Assembly (NCBI GenBank): GCA_031264715.1
Contig: JAISDP010000066.1
Coordinates: forward strand, 1-11,149
Reading direction: 5' to 3'
Source of the DNA: Bacteroidales bacterium
GTDB taxonomy: Bacteria > Bacteroidota > Bacteroidia > Bacteroidales > UBA4181
DNA length: 11,149 nt
Under the pieces are notes generated by a model. That model searched no databases and was not told where the DNA came from. It saw only the letters and a program-made list of their open reading frames with translations. Positions within the stretch are counted from its first letter, which is position 1; each line of letters starts with the position of its first letter. Both the position numbers and the translations under genes were made by a program. Shown one piece after another: positions 1 through 5,590 of this stretch.

Positions 1-10
1 ATATTTCGTT

Positions 11-353
11 AATATGTCGTTTTCTACCAATATGTCATTCCTAACGGAATTATCAATATGTCGTCAATATGTCGTTTTCTATCAATATGTCATTCCTAAT
101 GGAATTATCAATATGTCGTTAATATGTCGTTTTCTACCAATATGTCGTTCCTAACGGAATTATCAATATGTCGTTAATATGTCATTCCTAACGGAATTAT
201 CAATATGTCGTTAATATGTCGTTTTCTACCAATATGTCATTCCTAACGGAATTATCAATATGTCGTTAATATGTCGTTTTCTACCAATATATCGCCCCTA
301 ACGGGGCTACCAATGATGATGTCTTCTATCAATATGATGTCCCTGAAGGGGTC
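11..353. repeat. 55-bp-period tandem array of hairpin repeats
   Basis: About seven units are visible. Five near-identical ones start at 11, 66, 121, 213 and 268, spaced 55 bp apart except around a shortened 37-bp unit at 176-212. A divergent unit reaches about 353. Each full unit contains the subrepeat AATATGTC up to three times, a pyrimidine-rich CTACC or CTATC segment, and a palindrome with a 4-nt loop. The palindromes are at 37-50, 92-105, 147-160, 184-197, 239-252, 294-307 and 340-351. The common form is ATTCC-TAAC-GGAAT; the one at 294-307 is GCCCC-TAAC-GGGGC, so both arms changed together. The loop is TAAC, TAAT or TGAA. There is no open reading frame. It resembles intergenic palindromic repeats of Bacteroidales, but the family cannot be named from sequence alone. 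Confidence 0.9.
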
Positions 354-378
354 TACCAATAGACGGGGCTTTAGCCGG

Positions 379-526
379 ACAATGAAATCCCGTCAGGGAT
401 GCAATATTGGTAGAGATGTAATCATCGGAAAACAATGAAATCCCGTCAGGGATGTAATATTGGTAGAAAACGACAATTCAAAATTCAAAATTCAAAAAAA
501 TCCCGTCAGGGATGGCATATCGGTAG
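379..526. repeat. Three hairpin repeats of the same family, inverted
   Basis: Three 27-bp units lie at 387-413, 440-466 and 500-526. Each has the palindrome ATCCC-GTCA-GGGAT followed by 13 bp ending in GGTAG. The first two also share a leading ACAATGAA (379-386 and 432-439), making them 35-bp copies. Reverse-complemented, a unit reads CTACC-AATAT, three bases, then the palindrome with a TGAC loop. That is the same plan as the array at 11-353, so these copies face the opposite way. A smaller palindrome, GGCT-TT-AGCC (367-376), lies between the two groups. Confidence 0.88.
476..496. repeat. Heptamer microsatellite, 3 copies of ATTCAAA
   Basis: Three perfect copies of ATTCAAA lie directly before the third inverted hairpin unit. 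They run into a short A tract. It is one of three AT-rich heptamer arrays in this window. Confidence 0.85.
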
Positions 527-560
527 GGGGAATGTATTTGAATAAATCTTTTAAATCAAT

Positions 561-588
561 AATTCTTAATTCTTAATTCTTAATTCTT
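561..588. repeat. Heptamer microsatellite, 4 copies of AATTCTT
   Basis: Four perfect tandem copies of AATTCTT end 10 bp before the ATG of the remnant gene at 599. The spacing to that start would place the array in its promoter or leader. A change in copy number could in principle alter promoter geometry, but the downstream gene is broken. Confidence 0.88.
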
Positions 589-598
589 AATTAAACAG

Positions 599-806
599 AT
601 GAAACGAAAGTTAAATTTCATGGCGAACCTGCTGTTAACGGCAGCTTTTGCCGCCGTCTTTGCTTCGCGCAACCGGTTCGTACCGCGTGCTTCGCGGCGG
701 CGGCTGGGAGTACCTCGCCCAGGAGTGCCGCTCCGCATACCGTAACGGCAGCTTCCCATACTACCACAGCGACGGCGCCGGCTTCCGCGTGGTGTTTTAT
801 CCTTAG
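599..806 (+). pseudogene. Remnant of SUMF1/FGE-sulfatase-domain secreted protein
   Basis: From the ATG at 599 the frame encodes a typical signal peptide (MKRK, then a hydrophobic core ending AAFAAVFA). It then degenerates into Arg/Pro-rich sequence and stops at the TAA near 738. In the next frame, from about 672 to the TAG at 804-806, 44 residues read TGSYRVLRGGGW, then AQECRSAYRNG, and end GFRVVFYP. This matches the C-terminus of formylglycine-generating enzyme/sulfatase-modifying (FGE-sulfatase, SUMF1-type) domains, whose usual pattern is RV-RGGSW, CRSAYR, GFRVV. The intact family is over 200 residues, so the middle is missing and the two ends are out of frame. The simplest reading is a gene reduced by an internal deletion. 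It converges on the glutaminyl cyclase gene 13 bp away. An assembly or collapsed-repeat error is the main alternative. Confidence 0.75.
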
Positions 807-819
807 TTCAAAATCTCCG

Positions 820-1920
820 TTACTTCCCAATTACTTGTATTTCGAACAGTTTCGGCCAGTTTTTCCCGGTAACATATATCTTTCCGGTTTTTTCGTCGCA
901 GGCAATGCCGTTCAGCACTTCGGCGCCGATTTTCCGGTCGCTGTCTTTCAGCAGCCCGGTCATATCGATGCGCCCCAGCACAACGCCTGTTTTTGGGTCA
1001 ATGCGCAGGATATAATCTGCATAATACACATTGGCCCACAGTTCGCCGTTGATATATTCCAGTTCGTTCAGTTGCTGCACAATACCTTTGTTGTCGCACA
1101 CTTCCAGCCGGCGCACTTCGGTAAGGTATTCCCTGTCCAGGAAATACAGCGTAGCCGAACCATCGGTCATCAACAGGTGCGTGCCGTCATAAGTTAACCC
1201 CCAGCCTTCACGCATGGGGTAATTGATGCGGCTCAGCAGCTTGAAATCAGTTTTCCGGTACACAAGCGCTACCTGGTTTTTATAGGTCAACTGTATCAGC
1301 TTGTCATCCACCAGGGCCAGGCCTTCGCCGAACAATTCGTCCGAGAGGCTGGCCGCCTGCACCGTATCGCCCGTTTGGATATTTACTTTGCGCAAGGTCG
1401 ATTTACCTTCCAGCCCGGTACTTTCATAAAGAAATCCGCCATCGAAAAGCAAACCCTGTGTATAAGCTTTCGGATCGTGCGGGTGAACCTGCATCACCTT
1501 GTAAGTGTATTGTTTGGGAGCCAGGGGAGCCAGCAGGAACATGGTTACCGAAACAATGTCGCGTTGCCCCGATGTATAATGAGCCACAGCCTCAATACGA
1601 TGTGTGCCGGTGGTTTGCTCCCCGGTGTTCCAGGTAATGTCTTCGCCGTTGGTTGTTTTCACCCATTTGCCATCGATAAACCAGCGCAACGAATCAAGGG
1701 GCCCGGCTTCATCCTTTATTTTTGCGGATAGTGCGACGGTGGCGCCTAGCGGTTGCTTTTCATTGTTTTTAGGCGATGTGATAGCAATTTGTTTCCGCTG
1801 GCGCACATGCGGCTGTTCGGTTGTGCTGTTCGATTTTGTATCTCCGCCGCCCCGGTTACACGACGAACAAGCGGTAAAAAGCGTACAACACAAACATATC
1901 ATCAAGAAAAATAATCTCAT
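820..1920 (-). CDS. Glutaminyl-peptide cyclotransferase (type I), lipoprotein
   Basis: Predicted to convert N-terminal glutamine of exported peptides and proteins to pyroglutamate with release of ammonia, on the periplasmic side of the envelope. I chose the ATG at 1918-1920 (366 residues). It gives a lipoprotein signal, MRLFFLMIC to FTAC, with Cys18 as the lipidated residue. The longer in-frame start at 2064 would add 48 charged residues and overlap the neighbouring gene. After a Gly/Ser-rich linker, residues ~45-132 look like an Ig-like domain. Residues ~138-366 match the glutamine cyclotransferase beta-propeller family, with AYTQGLLFDGGFLYESTG (152-169), a central LNELEYINGELWANV segment and a C-terminal LNGIACD...TGKNWPKLFEIQV. 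It lies 113 bp downstream of the kinase gene on the same strand and may be co-transcribed, although a possible own promoter is present. The family assignment is firm; the substrates are not known. Confidence 0.92.
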   Translation of the reverse strand: MRLFFLMICLCCTLFTACSSCNRGGGDTKSNSTTEQPHVRQRKQIAITSPKNNEKQPLGATVALSAKIKDEAGPLDSLRWFIDGKWVKTTNGEDITWNTGEQTTGTHRIEAVAHYTSGQRDIVSVTMFLLAPLAPKQYTYKVMQVHPHDPKAYTQGLLFDGGFLYESTGLEGKSTLRKVNIQTGDTVQAASLSDELFGEGLALVDDKLIQLTYKNQVALVYRKTDFKLLSRINYPMREGWGLTYDGTHLLMTDGSATLYFLDREYLTEVRRLEVCDNKGIVQQLNELEYINGELWANVYYADYILRIDPKTGVVLGRIDMTGLLKDSDRKIGAEVLNGIACDEKTGKIYVTGKNWPKLFEIQVIGK

Positions 1921-1979
1921 ATCGAAATTGAGTTTGAAGTTTCGGGACGCAAACATTACCCGATAATTCGTTTCGGATT

Positions 1980-1987
1980 CAAAAATA
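1980..1987 (-). promoter_or_regulatory. Possible -7 box for the cyclotransferase gene
   Basis: Read leftward this is TATTTTTG, an exact match to the Bacteroidota -7 consensus TAnnTTTG. It sits about 60 bp upstream of the chosen ATG at 1920, inside the 113-bp gap after the kinase gene. No convincing TTTG -33 element is seen at the usual distance, and the region is A/T-rich, so the match could be chance. Confidence 0.3.
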
Positions 1988-2033
1988 TATCTTTTTTTGA
2001 TTTTTGAAGGAATATTGTACGGCTTTTTCGTCC

Positions 2034-3140
2034 TTATTTTGCAGCTTCGGCTACAATACGGCACATTTCACCGAAATTTTCTTCCATGCTCTGCAACAGC
2101 TTGAATTGCGCTACAGTGCGTTGCCAGTTATGCTCGGGTGAATGGATCTTATAATACAAGTCGCCGTCCAGGTAATCGGCAAAGAACCGTACTGTTTGCA
2201 TATAGGTCAATAATTTAGCGCCAAACGCCAGGTTGTCGGTTTCCACCGGCAACAGGAACGACTTGGCTTTTTCGAGGTATCCTTTTGTGTATGCTTCGAA
2301 AATCTTCATATCGATCGAAATCCTGTCCAGATCGGGATCGTCTTCTTTACCGGTATTAGCGCCGGTACGCATGAAATCGCCAAAATCGCTGAGAACATAG
2401 CCCGGCATTACCGTATCCAGGTCAACTACACAAAGTACGTGGTTATTCTTATCGAACAGCACATTATTCACCTTTGTATCGCAATGGTTGATGCGTTTTG
2501 GCAACATGCCCTCGCGATGCATGCGTTCGGCTTTGCACATCTCATCAGCGCGTTTTTCGATCTCATCCACCATATACTGTATATACAGTGTCTTAGCCAG
2601 ACGTCCGGCTTTATCGTCCTTCACAGCCTGGCGGAAGGTAACCAACCGGCTTTCCATGTTGTGGAAATTCGGAATGGTTTCTACCAGCGGCGCACCGGGG
2701 AGGTCAGCCAGCATTGCCTGGAAATCGCCGAAAGCACGACCGGCATGTAACGCCAACTCCGGCGTAATGCCTTCGTCGTAACCCTGGCTGTCGGGGATAA
2801 AATACAGAATACGCCAATAGTTACCATCCGCATCCTTGTGGTATAGTTTACCATCCCTGGCCGGGGCAAGCCGCAGTACGCGTTTTTCAACATCCTTAAC
2901 GCCTGCTGCGGTAAGTTTCGCGCGGATATGATCGGTCACCCTGCGGATATTATCCTGTAAGGCGTCTACATTTTTAAATATATAATGATTGATGCATTGC
3001 AGTACGTAATCGGGTGCACCCGACTCGGTCACTACTTTGTATGAATCGTTGATATGTCCGGCTCCAAGCGGTTTTACCGATGCCACCGTTCCCTGTATGT
3101 CGAATTGTCCGACAGTATCTTTTAATTGCTGTTCTTGCAT
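2034..3140 (-). CDS. Phosphotransferase, N-acetylhexosamine 1-kinase (NahK)-like
   Basis: A 368-residue cytosolic protein of the aminoglycoside phosphotransferase/choline kinase fold. It resembles bifidobacterial NahK along its length as I recall that sequence. Shared features are GAGHIND (26-32) in the nucleotide loop, the catalytic-loop motif HCDTKVNN (219-226, HxDxxxxN with Asp221 as the likely base), the metal-binding segment DLDTVMPG (240-247) followed by DFGD, and a C-terminal YLDGDLYY...PEHN segment. NahK phosphorylates GlcNAc or GalNAc at C1 using ATP, feeding UDP-sugar synthesis or salvage. The same role is likely here but not proven, since related kinases use other sugars. There is no signal peptide. 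The ATG at 3138-3140 has no strong Shine-Dalgarno and is preceded by A-rich sequence, as is common in the phylum. Antibiotic resistance is unlikely. No lacto-N-biose phosphorylase or other pathway partner lies in the window. Confidence 0.85.
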   Translation of the reverse strand: MQEQQLKDTVGQFDIQGTVASVKPLGAGHINDSYKVVTESGAPDYVLQCINHYIFKNVDALQDNIRRVTDHIRAKLTAAGVKDVEKRVLRLAPARDGKLYHKDADGNYWRILYFIPDSQGYDEGITPELALHAGRAFGDFQAMLADLPGAPLVETIPNFHNMESRLVTFRQAVKDDKAGRLAKTLYIQYMVDEIEKRADEMCKAERMHREGMLPKRINHCDTKVNNVLFDKNNHVLCVVDLDTVMPGYVLSDFGDFMRTGANTGKEDDPDLDRISIDMKIFEAYTKGYLEKAKSFLLPVETDNLAFGAKLLTYMQTVRFFADYLDGDLYYKIHSPEHNWQRTVAQFKLLQSMEENFGEMCRIVAEAAK

Positions 3141-3292
3141 TTTTCTTTTGTTTTTAACCGAATTGAAAGTTGTAAAAGTGGCAAAAAAATCGGAACAAGC
3201 AAATGATTTTTAACAAAAAGAGCAGGCCGCTGCAATAACAATCCGTCAGGCTGCGAAGTTGGACTCCCCGCGGAGCCTGCGAAAAGCAGAAT

Positions 3293-3310
3293 ATACCATA
3301 AATATGGTAT
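3293..3310. promoter_or_regulatory. Operator-like inverted repeat upstream of M28 gene
   Basis: ATACCATA and TATGGTAT are perfect 8-bp inverted arms separated by AA. The right arm ends on the first base of the -33 TTG of the promoter at 3310-3340. This position is typical of an activator or repressor site for a dimeric regulator. No regulator gene is nearby to pair with it. Confidence 0.5.
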
Positions 3311-3340
3311 TGCGGCGGCATCCGGGACCCTTTACCTTTG
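3310..3340 (+). promoter_or_regulatory. Bacteroidota-type promoter for the M28 peptidase gene
   Basis: TTG (3310-3312), 20 bp, then TACCTTTG (3333-3340), an exact TAnnTTTG. This is the -33/-7 arrangement of the primary sigma factor of Bacteroides. Transcription would begin about 3347, giving a leader of roughly 165 nt before the ATG at 3513. The spacing equals that of the tRNA promoter at 6770-6801. Confidence 0.65.
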
Positions 3341-3365
3341 CAAATAAATTTTTAAAGAAGACAAT

Positions 3366-3434
3366 ATGGTTTACGTAATTTTACAAAACGTCGTATACGA
3401 TCCATTCGACAGAAGCCAGGTTAGTGGCAAGTAA
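3366..3434 (+). CDS. Possible 22-codon upstream ORF (leader peptide)
   Basis: ATG to TAA encodes MVYVILQNVVYDPFDRSQVS followed by GK. It is preceded by AAAGAAG, which could serve as a weak ribosome-binding site, and begins about 20 nt after the predicted transcription start of the M28 gene. After the TAA the frame stays open for a further 15 codons, to the TAG at 3480. No family is recognised and there is no run of a single regulated amino acid, as a classic attenuator peptide would have. It may be chance. Confidence 0.25.
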   Translation: MVYVILQNVVYDPFDRSQVSGK

Positions 3435-3453
3435 ATCATATTTATCAAAAAAA

Positions 3454-3489
3454 CGTCCTCCGCACCGCTGCAAAGCGGATAGGAGAACG
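3454..3489 (+). promoter_or_regulatory. Structured leader hairpin with GNRA-type loop
   Basis: Within the M28 leader the sequence folds as a 36-nt imperfect hairpin. The pairs are CGT/ACG, a C-A mismatch, CTCC (3458-3461) with GGAG (3482-3485), a symmetric 3x3 internal loop GCA/ATA, then CCGCT (3465-3469) with AGCGG (3474-3478) closed by the stable tetraloop GCAA. It ends 23 nt before the ATG and has no following T run, so it is not an intrinsic terminator. It matches no riboswitch class that I recognise. Confidence 0.5.
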
Positions 3490-3512
3490 CCTGATTCTAA
3501 AAAATAAACATT

Positions 3513-4637
3513 ATGAAATACGCGACAAAGATAATTTATATTTTGATATTCACAGCCATTTTTTTTCCGGTTTCCGGTTTTGTACAGGGAACCGAAGTGA
3601 AAATCAATGGAAAGGCTCTGGATGAAACAGCGCAGAAGCCGGCGAAACGACCGGTGCGGGACGCAGGCTTGAGCGCCATTGGCAGGCAAACCATCGAAGC
3701 GCACCTCTCATTTCTTGCATCCGATGCGCTCGAAGGACGCGAAGCCGGAAAAAACGGCGGTCGCGTGGCGTCGGAATACATCAAAGCCGTTTTGTTGGAA
3801 TACGGCGTGAAACCGTTTTATGACACGTATTTCCAACGGTTTGAAGCGTACAGTCCCGCACGGGAAAAAGGGATTGATTTTCAGGTACACCCGGATTCAA
3901 TTGCCCGATATAAGCAATTACCGGCTTATCGCAGGCTGAATTTACAAAATGTCGTCGGCTGTATCGAAGGCGAACAAAAAGACGAATATATAATCATCGG
4001 CGCCCATTACGACCATGTGGGCGTCGATGACTTACTCGTAGGCGATCAAATATACAACGGCGCAGACGATAATGCCGCAAGCGTTGCGGCATTGCTGCAA
4101 ATCGCCCAATCGTTCGCCGCAAGCGGGGGAAAGCCGCTAAAAAACATTGTTCTTGCCTTTTGGGACGGGGAAGAAATCAATTATCTCGGCTCGGAATATT
4201 TTGTGGAAAACTTTGGCGACCCTTCGCGGATCAAAGCGTATATCAATCTGGATATGATCAGCCGCGAAGGGTTAATGCCTGTTCTCTACCCACAGTTTGA
4301 GATACCGGGGGCCACTGCGGAGAATACCGCTGTGGGCAATCAATTTCATCTTGCCTATACCGGCGAGCTGGACGATTTGAGCAAAGAGATCGGCAGGGCA
4401 ATAGCGGATCATCATCTGGATATTGTGCCGAAGCCCGCTGTTATGGAGCATGGTTCTCGAGGCAGCGATTATTTGGCCTTTTCGCTTCGCCATGTCCCGA
4501 TTTTGTGGTTCTTCACCGGCTTGCATCCCGATTATCATACCCCCGGAGATGAAACAGGAACCGTTCATCTCGAAAAACTGACCGATATAACCAAAGCCGT
4601 TTATTTAAGTCTTCAACAGTTGGCTAACGAAAAATGA
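3513..4637 (+). CDS. Secreted M28-family zinc metallopeptidase
   Basis: A 374-residue exported protein predicted to act as a zinc aminopeptidase in the periplasm or outside the cell. The N-terminus is a signal peptide (MKYATK, then a hydrophobic stretch to about residue 26) with no lipobox. A region starting LSFLASDALEGREAG (65-79) is the usual N-terminal part of bacterial M28 proteins. The catalytic core shows all dinuclear-zinc motifs: GAHYDH (163-168), NGADDN (182-187), WDGEE (217-221), NLDM (245-248) and PDYHTPGD (339-346). The likely metal or catalytic residues are H165, D185 or D186, E220/E221, D247 and H342. The full two-metal set argues against a type II (animal-like) glutaminyl cyclase, which shares this fold but binds one zinc. 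The gene appears to be transcribed alone from its own promoter and converges on the DUF1080 gene 30 bp away. The peptide substrate cannot be predicted. Confidence 0.92.
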   Translation: MKYATKIIYILIFTAIFFPVSGFVQGTEVKINGKALDETAQKPAKRPVRDAGLSAIGRQTIEAHLSFLASDALEGREAGKNGGRVASEYIKAVLLEYGVKPFYDTYFQRFEAYSPAREKGIDFQVHPDSIARYKQLPAYRRLNLQNVVGCIEGEQKDEYIIIGAHYDHVGVDDLLVGDQIYNGADDNAASVAALLQIAQSFAASGGKPLKNIVLAFWDGEEINYLGSEYFVENFGDPSRIKAYINLDMISREGLMPVLYPQFEIPGATAENTAVGNQFHLAYTGELDDLSKEIGRAIADHHLDIVPKPAVMEHGSRGSDYLAFSLRHVPILWFFTGLHPDYHTPGDETGTVHLEKLTDITKAVYLSLQQLANEK

Positions 4638-4667
4638 ACATTTCGGGGGATACATACTTCGTACCAT

Positions 4668-5525
4668 CTATTTCAGGTATTCTTCCGGTATTTTGCTGAT
4701 CGACCGGATTTCGATATTCCGGTAATAAATTTCAGCGCCTTCGGATTGTAATTGTATCACGCCCCTGGTGAGCGGTACATCCTTGTTGTTGACCATTACG
4801 TGCGAGTTGGTGTTGATCATGTTCACCTTGCCGTTGATTACATGAACGCTGGCGCCTTCGTAGCAGAGCACTTCAATAGTGTTCCATTCGCCCGTCGGTT
4901 TTTCGTTCATGGGGTTCTTACTGCAAATAGGTCCTGCCGGCAAGCCGTTTCCGAAACTTACCTTGGGCGCAGTGCGGTCGAAAGTGTAACGTTCGTTTTC
5001 GTTGGTACGCGAAGCAGTGATATCGCAGAATGTTTCACCCATACGGAACGAGTCGCCGAACATAGTTTCCATCACCTGACATTCGTGCGACATTTTCCAT
5101 ACGCCCAGGCCTGCGCCGAAGTCGCCCGTTCCGTGATAGAGAACGCCGGCATTGCGCGGTTTATCCTCGCGTGGCGCCCATTTCTTTTCGCCCCATCTGA
5201 CTTCGAGCCGCAGGTGGTAGTTACCGTATTCGTTTACAGTGGCAAACGAGCCGTATATCTGTCCCGAGGCGCGTATAGCAGGCCCACCGTCCACTTCCAC
5301 CACAGTGAATACTTTCAGCGGGTCGTTACCAAGACCCAGCGGTTGTGTGTATACGCCTTCTTCGTTACGTTCCATGCCCGGCACATCTACCGATGAATCG
5401 GGAACGCCAATATACGCTTCCCATCCGGTGAAATCTTTGCCGTTGAACAGCGGTTCCCAGTTTGGGCCGCAGGATACAAGAAACATCATCGCTAATAGCG
5501 GAAATACAAAAAAAACTTTCTTCAT
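4668..5525 (-). CDS. DUF1080 / 3-keto-disaccharide hydrolase-type lipoprotein
   Basis: A 285-residue predicted lipoprotein: MKKVFFVFPLLAMM then the lipobox LVSC with lipidated Cys19. The rest is one domain of the DUF1080 (3-keto-disaccharide hydrolase) family, a jelly-roll fold related to concanavalin-like glycan-binding proteins. It opens with the typical EPLFNGKDFTGWEAY (24-38), carries NAGVLYH (125-131) and HECQVMET (147-154), and ends GVIQLQSEGAEIYYRNIEIR, the family's usual last strand. Some members cleave 3-keto-glycosides made by a partner oxidoreductase; others are uncharacterised. No such oxidoreductase (GFO/IDH/MocA or GMC type) is in the window. It follows the transporter gene on the same strand after 56 bp that include heptamer repeats, so co-transcription is possible. 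Function beyond the family is inference. Confidence 0.88.
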   Translation of the reverse strand: MKKVFFVFPLLAMMFLVSCGPNWEPLFNGKDFTGWEAYIGVPDSSVDVPGMERNEEGVYTQPLGLGNDPLKVFTVVEVDGGPAIRASGQIYGSFATVNEYGNYHLRLEVRWGEKKWAPREDKPRNAGVLYHGTGDFGAGLGVWKMSHECQVMETMFGDSFRMGETFCDITASRTNENERYTFDRTAPKVSFGNGLPAGPICSKNPMNEKPTGEWNTIEVLCYEGASVHVINGKVNMINTNSHVMVNNKDVPLTRGVIQLQSEGAEIYYRNIEIRSISKIPEEYLK

Positions 5526-5562
5526 GATAATAATGATTTACAAAATGATATAACTAATTTTT

Positions 5563-5590
5563 AATTCTTAACTTTTAATTCTTAATTCTT
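5563..5590. repeat. Heptamer repeat array (AATTCTT) overlapping a stop codon
   Basis: Four heptads read AATTCTT, AACTTTT, AATTCTT, AATTCTT, the second being a variant. The same unit occurs four times at 561-588. Here the array covers the stop codon (5582-5584) and the last two codons of the leftward transporter gene, so its final Lys-Asn-stop is written by the repeat. It lies 38 bp upstream of the DUF1080 start. Confidence 0.8.

Noticed and set aside
11..353. CRISPR array
   Set aside because: The sequence between hairpins is itself repeated rather than unique, unit length varies by internal deletion, and no cas genes are near.
1921..2064. Extended N-terminus for the glutaminyl cyclase starting at 2064
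   Set aside because: It would overlap the kinase gene, bury the lipoprotein signal peptide 48 residues in, and include the possible promoter.
2034..3140. Aminoglycoside resistance phosphotransferase
   Set aside because: It shares the fold, but the motif pattern and C-terminal region match N-acetylhexosamine 1-kinase rather than APH resistance enzymes.
3246..3281. CAGGCT...AGCCTG inverted repeat as a terminator
   Set aside because: The stem is only 6 bp with a long loop and no T run follows on either strand.
3381..3704. 107-codon reverse-strand frame in the M28 leader
   Set aside because: It overlaps the M28 start region antisense, shows no family likeness, and runs against the strong forward promoter.
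3513..4637. M28 protein as a type II (animal-like) glutaminyl cyclase
   Set aside because: All five dinuclear-zinc motifs of aminopeptidases are kept, including AHYDH and NLDM, whereas type II cyclases bind a single zinc and have altered motifs.
4752..5396. 214-codon open frame on the forward strand
   Set aside because: It is antisense to the DUF1080 gene, which has a signal peptide and family motifs; the forward frame has none.
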